23,723 nucleotides of DNA from Planctomycetaceae bacterium UBA6172 (GCA_002422955.1 DITY01000343.1:1-23723); one strand, 5' to 3'; counted from the stretch's first letter, positions 15,535 to 23,723 are shown. Translations and numbers: made by a program. The notes: generated from the letters alone by a model not told the origin.

Positions 15535-15597
15535 TCAATCAGGATCGATTCTCTGGATCGGCGTGCGGGCGACGCTCAATTGAGCTCGCAGTTCGTC
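15493..15597. repeat. Diverged 33-bp direct repeat at the 3' end of the 1419-aa gene
   Basis: Copies at 15493-15525 and 15565-15597 match at 29 of 33 positions. They lie 72 bp apart, exactly 24 codons. The second copy encodes DELRAQLSVAR at the C-terminus of the orphan protein; the first lies just beyond its TGA in the same frame and would encode DELQAPLTVAR followed by Gly-Gln and another stop. Confidence 0.75.
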
Positions 15598-18500
15598 GGG
15601 ACCCAGCGGCCGGATCGGCATGGTGACCAGTTCCATCACATCGATCTCATTTCCTCCGTGTCGCCTGGCGACCGTTTCGATCTCTTCTTCCAACGCCGCC
15701 AACCAGGCCGGCATGTCGATCCCGACACCGGTCGGGTGCTGGGTGAGGAATCCGGCTTCACGCTCCAATAGCTCGAAAGCGACGCTCGGGCGATTCGCCT
15801 CGGCATCCCGCGCGGCAGGCTCGACCAAGGCTCGCATTCGGTCGATGGTCATCGGCTGCACAAACCGTTCCAAAATCCGATCGGCCACGGTCGGCATTCG
15901 CATCGCATATTCCCGCTGCAAGGCGCGAAGTTTCCCGACATAAATTTCGGCCTTGGCGCCGATCCGATCGGACAGGCTCCTTCGCCAAATTCCGGCCGCC
16001 GAATCGAGGCGATTGCGAACCAAAATTTCATGGGCCCAGAACACCGGCTTGAGGTTCCAAGCGACACGATCGTATCGCACCCGCAAACGCAGGAAATCGT
16101 GGAACATGTAGATCAGGTCACCACGATCGCTCTGAGTGGTCGTGCTGTTGTAATCAAGAAACTCCGCATGGTGATCGAGTATCGATTCGAACACCAATGC
16201 CAACCAACGCTCGGCCTCGGCCCGGTCCAACTCGCCGCTCGTCAAGCCTTCGAAAAGCGGCGTCATCAGGATCTCTTCGTGAGACTGCAGAACCGTGTCG
16301 ATCCATTGCTTCACCCCCTGGTGCAGGATCGCGCGGACGTTAGACAGCTTCAGGAAGTTTTGCGTGAACAGCGGATCGCCATAACGTCGGATGAAGGCGA
16401 CCAACTGCTCCCAACTGCGGTCGTCCGAGACCAATTCCAGCGATGACAACCGCAACGTTTGGCTATGAGCTAACCAACTCGATAACATCGTTTCGGTAAG
16501 CGACTCGAGTTGCCGGATCAATTCCTGGGTGCGATCGGTTCGATTGGTTGTCGGCCAACTGCGAACCGACGCGACCAGCGATGTGGTGAGGGAGCGAAAA
16601 CCGATGCGGAACAAGCCGTCAAACTCGGTGACCGCCCCCATCCCGATCGGGTTACGCTGCTCCATCAAGCGGGCCTCCTGGACTAACTGACAGGCTTCAA
16701 CGAACAACCCCCGGCGCGGCATCCGATGCAGCAGGTGATGGAGCATGCGCTGCAACAGCCGAGCCGAAAAAATCTCGACCGGGTCGCCGCTACGAGAAAG
16801 CGGGATGTACAGCAAGCACGACTGGCCGAGTGATGCCAGCATTTGGGGAAACTGCCGACGCGCCGACTCATGATCGTCGGCGATGAGCGCGGCGAACATC
16901 TGCACCGCGACCGTGTCATCCGCCCCCATCTCGAGCAGCGACTCATCCGGCTTGGCGGTCAACTCGGGATGCCGATTGCGATACGCGATCAGCACGCCGG
17001 TGATCATCCGACGGGCATCCGATATCTCCACCGTGGTGCCAATGATCCGCTCGAGCAACGAGTCGCGAAGCATCCGCCGACGGTCATAGTTCCGCATCGA
17101 ATCGTTGTCCGTGCCCCGCGCGGACACAGCGTAGTTCCGCACGGCGTCGAGCAGTTCGAGCAAGCCGCGACGGTTTTCTGCCGCGCGAGCGGCCCAACCG
17201 CTGAAAGCTGACAACCGATGCGCGAGCTGATCCGCGGACAGCGACTGTCCGGACGGCCACCCGGCACCGATCGCCCCCGTTGGGTCGGATTGGTCGGGGC
17301 AGGAGAGCGGATCGCCCGGGGCCGCGGCTCGCGATCGATCCCCTGAGGCATAGCCGATATCGGCCGCGATCGCCCACATCCGCGCGAGCGATTCGAGGAA
17401 GGCCAGATGCTCCACCAGGCGTTTGGACTCGGCTTCCAAATCGTCCTGTTCCTCCTCCGCGCGCGAACCCGCCCCTCCAAAAATCATCCCTTCGTTGCCG
17501 TCATCCGTCGTGTCCCGGTAGCTCCGGTCTTCAAAGGCGGATGCGTACCGGTCAGGCTCGGCCTCGCCCGTATCCTCCCCATCGGCCGAACCGTCACCCC
17601 GCGGTTCGGTCAGATCACCCGCCAGTTCGGCGTCCCAGTCACGGGGCTTACGGCGGGCTTTGCCCAGCGAAAAACGCGGAGCTGACCAAAACGATTCGGC
17701 ATTCGCTTCCAGGTAGTCAAGGAACTTGCGGGCCAGACACCACGCGTCCTGCATCGGTATGGTTAGACAACCCGCTGCCACTTGGCCCGACCCGGGCGAG
17801 TCGCCTTCATCCGACCGAATCCCGGCCGCGGCCCGCAAACGCACCAGCCAACGAACGGCCAGCAAGGGCAGCGAACTTCCGCCTAGCCTGAGCCCGATTC
17901 GCGGGGCGTTTTCGAGCCAATGAATCAGTAGTGCCATCGAGGCGACAAAGTCCTGTCGGTCTAACAGCGACCCGACCACCAAGGCATAGGCACGCGGCGA
18001 GTCGAACAGCTCGGCGTGCGGTGCCCAAAAGGCGACGTCACCAGCGGCCGCCCCGCCACGGTGCCACAACCGCAGCGCCCGCGCGACGCGTTTGGCCGAC
18101 TCGTAGGATTCCGCCGGGTCGACCGCTTCCACGGAATCGACCGTGTGGGCGGCGTACTGACGCCACCATTGGGACGCGATCTCGAATTGGCGTTCGATGC
18201 GGGCATCCACCGCCTCGTCGTCACGGGCCGCGGCCTCGCTCCAAACCCTCGCCATGTAACCGAAGTGCTGCTCCACGAGCTGCACCAAGTCATCGACCCG
18301 GTGATCGTGGACGCCGTGTTCCGGGCCGGGGAACAGATTGAAGTTGCCACCGAAATAAAGAATGTTCCAGGGGTCGACACAGGCACCGCAATCGACCGCC
18401 CGCAGTAGCAGGCTGAAAACCTGCTCCGGCACGGCCGAAGCTGTCTCCAAATCGCCAGCTCGCAAGCTGCGCAGCCCGCCGGACATCAGGCAATCGATCC

Positions 18501-19794
18501 GGCACATCAGCCGCGCCGACGTCACGGGAACCGCATCCGCTTGTTTCAGTGCGGCGTCCGGGTAGCCGATGCGGGCATACGTCCGCGCGAGTTGGACATG
18601 CTGCAACTGCTTGGCGCGGAGTTGGGCCAGCGCCGCATTGAGGTGCTGGCGGGCGGCGCCGAAAGGCTGCCGGCGGATTCGCATCTCCTCTCGCAACCGA
18701 TTTCGGTGACGAGGCGACAACCGGTCGATCCGATCGTGATAAAAATCATCCCGATAGGTCGCGATCGGGTCCATCAGCGACTTCAGCGTGACATCGCCGG
18801 AGTGCGCCGTGGGCCCCCAACCACTGATCCCGCTGCCCATCAAAATGGTGCCGGCAAGAACCGATGCCGCCTCTTCCAGCAACTCCTCCGCGGGCGAATC
18901 CGCCCCGGCGTCCTCGCGAACTCGGTCGAGCAACGCGACTAGCACAACCTGACGGATCACGTAGCGGTCGTAGTACCCTTGCGAGTCGATATGGTTCGGA
19001 TCCCAATGGCCAAAGATGTAATTGGCTCGGCGATGGACCGGGTGATCGAAATCGTAGGCCCGAGGGTCAAATGCCAATTCCGCCAGTCGCGAGGGATCGA
19101 ACGAGGCCGCCCTGAGAATCCCGGGGTCAGTCGAGCGAAGTGCCTCCATCGCCCGATTGATCACGTCCTGATACGGCCCGTCCGCAACGCCAGCGCCGGC
19201 GATGTACAGCGGAACGGGACGGACCCATTCCCCCGGGTAAGGCATCCCGGGGGCCTTATCCAACAGCGGGATCGGTCGATAACCGACGTAGTCATCCATC
19301 CGCTGAAACGCCTCGGTGATCAACCGCCGATCAGCTGCAGACTCGGCATCTTCCTGCCCGACTGTCCCTCTCCCATCCGCCGAAGAAAATTCGGGGTGTT
19401 CGGCCAGCACTTGCAGGATCCGCTCGGCGACCCGTCCCAGAAAAAATCCGGTGAAGACCTCCTCCGGAGGTTGATGGAACAGCAGATCCTTATGCCGATC
19501 CAGATAAGCCGGCAGGGCTTCGCTGAAGACCAGGCGAAGCAAGCGGAAGGCCTGGTCATAGTGCCCTGGGCGGGAGGACGCCTCCGCCAGATCGGCAGCG
19601 GTTTCCTCCAGCCATTGCCGGATGATCAGCCAGGCCGGAGGTCCGGCAAGTGGCTTGCCTTCCGCAGCCTCCGCGTACAATCGATTCCAAGCGGCGAGCG
19701 TCTTGGGGTCCGACGTGCCGCTGGAAAAATTGAGATAACTCACGACCTGATGCAGCGCGTCGCGTAGTGCTGACGGAGGCGACGGAGCGGACAT
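15535..19794 (-). CDS. Large orphan protein, 1419 aa, predicted mostly helical and cytosolic
   Basis: I do not recognise the family. The sequence is rich in Ala, Leu, Arg and Glu with amphipathic-looking segments throughout, which suggests an alpha-solenoid or TPR-like scaffold; there is no signal peptide, membrane helix or nucleotide-binding motif. Notable parts (ATG numbering): an aromatic-rich block near 240-280 (AYDFDHPVHRRANYIFGHW), a TPR-like pair of helices near 385-425 (LAQLRAKQLQHVQLARTYAR), a Cys/His cluster with CGAC at 469-472 and HGVHDH at 493-498, an acidic low-complexity stretch at about 718-792, and a long helical C-terminal half. ATG 19794 is preferred over the TTG just before it; no Shine-Dalgarno is evident. 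The H1-like gene ends 48 bp upstream, so the two may be cotranscribed. The even coding character over 4.2 kb shows that it is a real gene. Confidence 0.85.
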   Translation of the reverse strand: MSAPSPPSALRDALHQVVSYLNFSSGTSDPKTLAAWNRLYAEAAEGKPLAGPPAWLIIRQWLEETAADLAEASSRPGHYDQAFRLLRLVFSEALPAYLDRHKDLLFHQPPEEVFTGFFLGRVAERILQVLAEHPEFSSADGRGTVGQEDAESAADRRLITEAFQRMDDYVGYRPIPLLDKAPGMPYPGEWVRPVPLYIAGAGVADGPYQDVINRAMEALRSTDPGILRAASFDPSRLAELAFDPRAYDFDHPVHRRANYIFGHWDPNHIDSQGYYDRYVIRQVVLVALLDRVREDAGADSPAEELLEEAASVLAGTILMGSGISGWGPTAHSGDVTLKSLMDPIATYRDDFYHDRIDRLSPRHRNRLREEMRIRRQPFGAARQHLNAALAQLRAKQLQHVQLARTYARIGYPDAALKQADAVPVTSARLMCRIDCLMSGGLRSLRAGDLETASAVPEQVFSLLLRAVDCGACVDPWNILYFGGNFNLFPGPEHGVHDHRVDDLVQLVEQHFGYMARVWSEAAARDDEAVDARIERQFEIASQWWRQYAAHTVDSVEAVDPAESYESAKRVARALRLWHRGGAAAGDVAFWAPHAELFDSPRAYALVVGSLLDRQDFVASMALLIHWLENAPRIGLRLGGSSLPLLAVRWLVRLRAAAGIRSDEGDSPGSGQVAAGCLTIPMQDAWCLARKFLDYLEANAESFWSAPRFSLGKARRKPRDWDAELAGDLTEPRGDGSADGEDTGEAEPDRYASAFEDRSYRDTTDDGNEGMIFGGAGSRAEEEQDDLEAESKRLVEHLAFLESLARMWAIAADIGYASGDRSRAAAPGDPLSCPDQSDPTGAIGAGWPSGQSLSADQLAHRLSAFSGWAARAAENRRGLLELLDAVRNYAVSARGTDNDSMRNYDRRRMLRDSLLERIIGTTVEISDARRMITGVLIAYRNRHPELTAKPDESLLEMGADDTVAVQMFAALIADDHESARRQFPQMLASLGQSCLLYIPLSRSGDPVEIFSARLLQRMLHHLLHRMPRRGLFVEACQLVQEARLMEQRNPIGMGAVTEFDGLFRIGFRSLTTSLVASVRSWPTTNRTDRTQELIRQLESLTETMLSSWLAHSQTLRLSSLELVSDDRSWEQLVAFIRRYGDPLFTQNFLKLSNVRAILHQGVKQWIDTVLQSHEEILMTPLFEGLTSGELDRAEAERWLALVFESILDHHAEFLDYNSTTTQSDRGDLIYMFHDFLRLRVRYDRVAWNLKPVFWAHEILVRNRLDSAAGIWRRSLSDRIGAKAEIYVGKLRALQREYAMRMPTVADRILERFVQPMTIDRMRALVEPAARDAEANRPSVAFELLEREAGFLTQHPTGVGIDMPAWLAALEEEIETVARRHGGNEIDVMELVTMPIRPLGPDELRAQLSVARTPIQRIDPD

Positions 19795-19842
19795 CAAAAC
19801 CGATGGGATGGAGGGGTGGGAATCAGACCGCGTCGCGACAGA

Positions 19843-20172
19843 TCACGCTTTGCCCTTCTTCGACACCGCGGGCTTGGTGACCGCCTTCTTGACAGCCGGC
19901 TTCTTAGAAACGGCCGCCTTCGTCGCCACCTTGGGGGAGGCCTTGGCTTTGACCGAAACCGGTTTGGCAGCTTTCGCCACGGCCTTGACCGAGGTCTTCG
20001 CCGTCGCCTTCGCGGACTTCGCCTTAGCGGCCGATTTGGCTACCGGCTTAGCAGTCGCTTTGGTCGACTTGGCGGCTTGCGCTTCCGCGCCCGGCTTCGC
20101 TTTCTTACCGCCGAATACGGAATCCCAGCCATCGGAATAGGCGGCATTGGGACCAACTCTGAGAATCGTCAT
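19843..20172 (-). CDS. Lys/Ala-rich histone H1-like protein
   Basis: A 109-residue protein with a short ordered N-terminus (MTILRVGPNAAYSDGWDSVFGGK, residues 1-23) and a long tail built almost only from Lys, Ala, Ser, Thr, Val and Pro, with repeated AAK, KAV and KPA units to the end. The tail resembles bacterial histone-H1-like proteins (for example the chlamydial Hc type) that bind DNA or RNA through unstructured lysines. The N-terminal part looks like a separate small conserved domain. The likely role is nucleoid or RNA binding; the composition makes any homology search ambiguous. It lies between ettA (154 bp upstream) and the 1419-aa orphan gene (48 bp downstream). The start is the only ATG that includes the ordered N-terminus. 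Confidence 0.8.
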   Translation of the reverse strand: MTILRVGPNAAYSDGWDSVFGGKKAKPGAEAQAAKSTKATAKPVAKSAAKAKSAKATAKTSVKAVAKAAKPVSVKAKASPKVATKAAVSKKPAVKKAVTKPAVSKKGKA

Positions 20173-20282
20173 AGTAAATCGTGGGATGGTAAAAGGATCA
20201 ATTTCCCCGGCGACACCAATCGTTGGTGCCTCGACCGAGTCGGCCTAGCAACCCCGAGAGGCTGCCGCCGATTCCGCGAACT

Positions 20283-20303
20283 ATTGGCCACGTGATGGCC
20301 GAT
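20283..20303 (-). terminator. Possible hairpin in the ettA to H1-like spacer
   Basis: ATTGGCCA (20283-20290) pairs with TGGCCGAT (20296-20303) through one G-T wobble and a 5-nt loop. It begins 23 nt beyond the ettA stop on the minus strand. No T tract follows in the transcript direction, so it may be a processing or attenuation hairpin instead. The rest of the 154-bp spacer should carry the H1-like promoter; I cannot place one. Confidence 0.3.
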
Positions 20304-20326
20304 CGACACCGCAAGGGAGTCCCTTG

Positions 20327-22015
20327 TCAGGTCGCATGGATGCTCTTGTATCTTCGTTTGGCGCCTTCCTCAATATCTTCTCCGAAGCGTTGACGTCGCC
20401 CCTGTTCATAGACCTCGAAGTTGCCCTCGCACCAATACAACTTGCCGTCGCCTTCGAACGCCAGGATATGCGTAGCCAGACGATCGAGGAACCAACGGTC
20501 GTGGGAGGTCACGACCACACAGCCGACGAAATTCATGATCGCCTCTTCGAGCGATCGCAACGTATCGACGTCCAAGTCGTTGGTCGGTTCGTCCAACAAC
20601 AGCACGTTGCAACCCTTGCGGAGCAACTTGGCCAGATGCACCCGGTTTCGCTCGCCACCGGACAGGATGCCAACCTTCTTTTCCTGGTCCGGACCTTTGA
20701 AATTGAACTTCGAGACGTAGCTGCGGGAATGCATCGTCTTGCCACCGGACCCGCCCAGTTCCAAGACGTCATGCCCACCGCTGATTTCTTGGTAAACAGT
20801 TTTATCACTATCCAGGCTGTCGCGACTCTGGTCGACGTATCCCAAATCGACCGTCTCGCCGATCCGGATCTCGCCACTATCCGGTTTCTCCTGGCCGGTC
20901 AGCATGCGGAACAGCGTCGTCTTCCCAGTCCCGTTGGGGCCGATCACGCCGACGATCCCACCGGGCGGGAGCCGGAATGACAGATCGTCGATCAGCACCT
21001 TCTCGCCGTACGCTTTGTGAATATGGACGCCCTCGATGACCAGCGATCCGAGATGCTTGCCCGGCGGGATCTGGATTTCGAGTTCGTCGGGTTGCTCCTG
21101 GAAGGCCTCCTGAGACATCTGCTCGTAGGCTTTGATTCGCGCCTTGCTCTTGGCCTGCCGAGCCTTCGGGCTCATGCGAATCCATTCGAGCTCGCGGGTC
21201 AGCATCCGATCGCGTGCTTTCTGCTGACGCTGTTCGATCCCTTGGCGTTTTTCCTTGGCCTCGAGCCAGGCCGAGTAGTTACCCTCGAACGGGATGCCTC
21301 GTCCGCGATCGACTTCCAGGATCCATTTCGCGACGTTGTCCAGGAAGTAGCGGTCGTGGGTCACCGCGACCACGGTCCCCGGATAGTCGTCGAGATGCTT
21401 TTCGAGCCACGCCACGCTTTCGGCATCGAGGTGGTTGGTCGGTTCGTCGAGCAGCAGCAGGTCAGGTTGGCGAATCAGCAACTGACAGAGGGCGATACGG
21501 CGTTTTTCACCCCCCGACAAATTTGTAACCGCCGAGTCTCCCGGCGGCAGATTCATCACCGCCATCGCAACCTCGACCTGGCGATCGAGTTCCCAAAGGT
21601 TGCCGGCGTCGATCTTGTCCTGGAGCTCGGCCATCTCGTCGCACAACCGCATCATCTCGGCGTCGTCGGTGACTTCGCCCAGTAGCCCCGAGATCTCGTT
21701 GTACCGATCGACGATCGCGCGGCGTTCGACGACCGCCGTGAGCACATTCTGCTCGACATTCAGGTTGGGATCCAAAGCCGGTTCTTGGGACAAGTAGCCG
21801 ACGGTGAACTTTTTGCCCAGCGTCGCGGTTCCCTCAAACTCCTTGTCCTGACCCGCCATAATCTTAAGCAGGGTCGACTTGCCCGCCCCATTCGGCCCCA
21901 GGACGCCGATCTTGGCGCCGGGATAGAAGGCCAAGTTAACGTCTTGCAAGACCACCTTTTGGCCATGCTTCTTGGTCAGATTCTCGATCTGATAAATGTA
22001 GTGCTTGGTCGACAT
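20327..22015 (-). CDS. ettA: Energy-dependent translational throttle protein (ABC-F)
   Basis: A 562-residue soluble ABC-F ATPase with two nucleotide-binding domains and no membrane segment. Domain 1: Walker A GPNGAGKS (40-47), signature LSGGE (166-170), Walker B LLLLDEPTNHLD (186-197). Domain 2: Walker A GPNGTGKT (359-366), signature LSGGE (451-455), Walker B VLLLDEPTNDLD (471-482). The segment between Walker A1 and signature 1 (about 95-140) has the length of the EttA arm, which contacts the ribosomal L1 stalk, and the linker (about 245-320) is rich in Lys/Arg as in EttA. Start MSTKHYIYQIENLTKKHG and total length match EttA well, so an upstream in-frame extension of 27 residues was rejected. 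EttA binds the ribosomal E site and gates early elongation according to ATP/ADP. Confidence 0.93.
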   Translation of the reverse strand: MSTKHYIYQIENLTKKHGQKVVLQDVNLAFYPGAKIGVLGPNGAGKSTLLKIMAGQDKEFEGTATLGKKFTVGYLSQEPALDPNLNVEQNVLTAVVERRAIVDRYNEISGLLGEVTDDAEMMRLCDEMAELQDKIDAGNLWELDRQVEVAMAVMNLPPGDSAVTNLSGGEKRRIALCQLLIRQPDLLLLDEPTNHLDAESVAWLEKHLDDYPGTVVAVTHDRYFLDNVAKWILEVDRGRGIPFEGNYSAWLEAKEKRQGIEQRQQKARDRMLTRELEWIRMSPKARQAKSKARIKAYEQMSQEAFQEQPDELEIQIPPGKHLGSLVIEGVHIHKAYGEKVLIDDLSFRLPPGGIVGVIGPNGTGKTTLFRMLTGQEKPDSGEIRIGETVDLGYVDQSRDSLDSDKTVYQEISGGHDVLELGGSGGKTMHSRSYVSKFNFKGPDQEKKVGILSGGERNRVHLAKLLRKGCNVLLLDEPTNDLDVDTLRSLEEAIMNFVGCVVVTSHDRWFLDRLATHILAFEGDGKLYWCEGNFEVYEQGRRQRFGEDIEEGAKRRYKSIHAT

Positions 22016-22102
22016 GAATGGGCAAGGCTCGATGAAAGCGGCAGGGCTCAGGTCCGTCGGGATGCGGTCTCGGTCCGGTGCCGCACATGTACCCACCGAA
22101 CC

Positions 22103-22127
22103 GTTCGCTCAAAAGAATCTAGCGAAC
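22103..22127. promoter_or_regulatory. 7-bp inverted repeat upstream of ettA
   Basis: GTTCGCT (22103-22109) and AGCGAAC (22121-22127) form a perfect dyad with an 11-nt AT-rich spacer, 88-112 bp upstream of the ettA ATG. It is a candidate operator or leader hairpin. No T tract follows in either direction. Confidence 0.35.
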
Positions 22128-22151
22128 AGAAAGCGTTTTGACGATCCGTAA

Positions 22152-22171
22152 AGCCGACCGCTTCATCGGCT
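22152..22171 (-). terminator. Weak terminator-like hairpin after the Gfo/Idh gene
   Basis: AGCCGA (22152-22157) pairs with TCGGCT (22166-22171), overlapping the TGA of the oxidoreductase gene. In the transcript the stem is followed by a short TTTA. It could end the oxidoreductase message weakly before ettA. Confidence 0.3.
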
Positions 22172-23625
22172 CAGATCTCGTTCTCGGCCGGCACCACGAA
22201 CGGCTTGCGGTAGGTTCGGCTGAGTAGGGCGTCGGCATCCGGCGAATCGACGAACCGTTCGCGTGCGGCATCGATGGCCAAGGTGGGGCCCAAGGTCAAC
22301 GGCGTCCGCTCTGGGTCGACACCGTTCTCCCGTAGGTGGTCGACCATCCCGGCGAAGGTTTCGCGGACCGCCGGATCGATTTCAGGGCCGGCCAACCGGG
22401 CCTCGATTTCCGGCACCGACAGCGGCTCGCCGAGCCGATAGGAGATGTTCCCGACATGGCAAAGCCCGGTTGATTGATGGCCTTCCAGGATCTCCGCTCG
22501 CAAATCCTCCACACGGCGGCTGCGGACCGCGTCGATGAAGTTGGCAAAGTGGTTGACCCCGGGTCGATCAAACTTTCGCACCAGTTCACCTTCCGGCGTG
22601 AACAGCGTCGCGTCGGCGATGATCCCCTGCGATCCGTAGATCACGTAGCCCGACTTGGCCGGCTTAACGAACGGTTCGGTCTTGAGCCCACGGACTTCCT
22701 GAATGATCGTCTTCGGGCCGAAGCGATGCGCCACGATTTGCGTGTTGGGGGTTTGCCCGGCATCCTCGTACCCCATCCGACCGCCGACACTGAAAACCGA
22801 ATCGCCCAGACCCTCAAGCCCCAGCAACCAGCGGCAGATATCGATCATGTGGATATTGTTGTTGCCGAGTTCGCCGTTGCCGGTATCCCAAACCCAGTGC
22901 CAGTCGTAGTGCAATTGCGAGCGGGTAGGTTGCTCATCTGTCCCCGGCCCAAGCCAAAGATTGAAGTCGACTTGGGGAGGGATCTCGCACTTGCCGGGAC
23001 CGCCGATGGAACCCCGCTGACCGTAGATCACCGTTCGCGCTAACGAGATGTCGCCCAGTTTTCCGTCACGGATGAATTCGGCCGCTTCGGCCAACGGGCC
23101 GGAGGAGCGATTTTGAGTACCGCCTTGGCAGATCAGTCCCGTCTTCCGGGCGACCTGGACCATCCGCCGGCCTTCTGCCACGTTGTGACAGACCGGCTTC
23201 TCGACATAAACGTCCTTCCCAGACTGCATCGCCCAAATCGCGGCCAACGCATGCCAGTGGTTGGGCGCGGCGATCGAAACGGTGTGGATCGCGGGGTCAT
23301 CGAAGATCACCCGCATGTCCTTGACGATCTGGGGGCGACTTCCCTGCTTCTTTTCGACCTGATCGGCCAGCCGATCGGCGAGCTCTTGGTCGGGATCACA
23401 GACATAATTCACCTTCACCCCGGGGATTCGCCCGAACTCGTCCGCGTGCGCCTTGCCGCGGATGCGACAGCCGATGATCGCATGATGGATCGTGTCGTTG
23501 GGTCCCTGACCAACCGGCGATTGGGCAAGCAACCGATCCCCTTCGCCCCCCACAGTGACGCTTGCCGCCGCGGCGGCAGCGAACAAAGATTGCTCGAAAA
23601 AATCACGGCGATTGGGACGGGACAT
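22171..23625 (-). CDS. Gfo/Idh/MocA family oxidoreductase, Tat-exported
   Basis: A 484-residue NAD(P)-dependent sugar-type oxidoreductase. The N-terminus is a twin-arginine signal (PNRRDFFEQSLFAAAAAASVTVGG). A Rossmann domain begins at about residue 45 (HHAIIGCRIRGKAH), with the dinucleotide-loop pattern GCRIRG where most members have GxGxxG. VEKP at 141-144 is the family EKP motif with the catalytic lysine K143. The second-domain motif NNNIHMIDICRW (255-266) supplies H259 and D262. Planctomycetes carry many Tat-signalled copies of this family, thought to act on sugars or cyclitols outside the cytoplasm; the substrate cannot be named. A strong GGAGG (23632-23636) lies 6 nt upstream of the ATG, the clearest ribosome-binding site in the window. 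Confidence 0.92.
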   Translation of the reverse strand: MSRPNRRDFFEQSLFAAAAAASVTVGGEGDRLLAQSPVGQGPNDTIHHAIIGCRIRGKAHADEFGRIPGVKVNYVCDPDQELADRLADQVEKKQGSRPQIVKDMRVIFDDPAIHTVSIAAPNHWHALAAIWAMQSGKDVYVEKPVCHNVAEGRRMVQVARKTGLICQGGTQNRSSGPLAEAAEFIRDGKLGDISLARTVIYGQRGSIGGPGKCEIPPQVDFNLWLGPGTDEQPTRSQLHYDWHWVWDTGNGELGNNNIHMIDICRWLLGLEGLGDSVFSVGGRMGYEDAGQTPNTQIVAHRFGPKTIIQEVRGLKTEPFVKPAKSGYVIYGSQGIIADATLFTPEGELVRKFDRPGVNHFANFIDAVRSRRVEDLRAEILEGHQSTGLCHVGNISYRLGEPLSVPEIEARLAGPEIDPAVRETFAGMVDHLRENGVDPERTPLTLGPTLAIDAARERFVDSPDADALLSRTYRKPFVVPAENEI

Positions 23626-23631
23626 GGCAGG

Positions 23632-23636
23632 CCTCC
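23632..23636 (-). promoter_or_regulatory. Strong Shine-Dalgarno GGAGG
   Basis: GGAGG on the minus strand, 6 nt before the ATG of the Gfo/Idh/MocA gene. It fixes that start and contrasts with most other genes here, which lack a clear ribosome-binding site. Confidence 0.75.
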
Positions 23637-23723
23637 GGTGGTGCGGTCGGTTCGGGGAACGGCAAAACTCAAGGGATCCGAGCGGTCGTACTTCCGCGGC
23701 AACGAGCGACCGCTCCGGCGCTC

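Noticed and set aside
18979..19767. 262-codon open frame, plus strand
   Set aside because: Antisense to the N-terminal part of the 1419-aa gene, which shows steady coding character over its full length.
19816..20295. 159-codon plus-strand frame with Leu/Arg/Gly repeats
   Set aside because: Its repetitive product is the antisense shadow of the Lys/Ala-rich H1-like gene.

Overview
The window looks like chromosomal DNA from a member of the Planctomycetota, most likely Pirellulales. Three things point there: planctomycete-type cytochrome (PSCyt/DUF1549/DUF1553/DUF1592) and DUF1501 proteins, a Tat-exported Gfo/Idh/MocA oxidoreductase, and GC-rich DNA in which many genes lack a clear Shine-Dalgarno sequence. 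I recognise no tRNA, rRNA, insertion sequence, prophage or CRISPR array.

Layout. (1) 1-3081, minus: a DUF1592-family secreted c-type-cytochrome-like protein whose stop overlaps (ATGA) a gene that runs off the left edge. (2) 3328-7504, plus: a two-gene unit of a PSCyt1/DUF1549/DUF1553 protein and a Tat-exported DUF1501 protein. (3) 14553-7576, minus: folK, a 106-aa orphan, then a same-strand run of Ser/Thr kinase, inositol-monophosphatase-family enzyme, a stand-alone protein closely resembling the CaMKII association (hub) domain, glcE and glcF. Kinase and phosphatase genes are 8 bp apart; hub and glcE genes are 1 bp apart. (4) 14721-15398, plus: a CPBP-family intramembrane protease. (5) 22015-15535, minus: ettA (ABC-F), a Lys/Ala-rich histone-H1-like protein, and a 1419-aa orphan protein. 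(6) 23625-22171, minus: a Gfo/Idh/MocA oxidoreductase.

The most interesting observation is the hub-like protein at 10044-10460. It shares long motifs and three conserved arginines with the metazoan CaMKII oligomerisation domain as I recall it, and it sits in the same transcription direction as a soluble Ser/Thr kinase that has no hub of its own. This resembles a split CaMKII (kinase and hub on separate polypeptides), but the functional link is inference. Other points of note are a decayed tandem duplication just beyond the stop codon of the 1419-aa orphan, an intergenic block with strong hairpins and a G-quadruplex motif next to the kinase gene, a nested dyad upstream of the CPBP protease, and a DUF1549/DUF1553 protein that lacks the usual central linker and has an extra beta-rich insert near its C-terminus.
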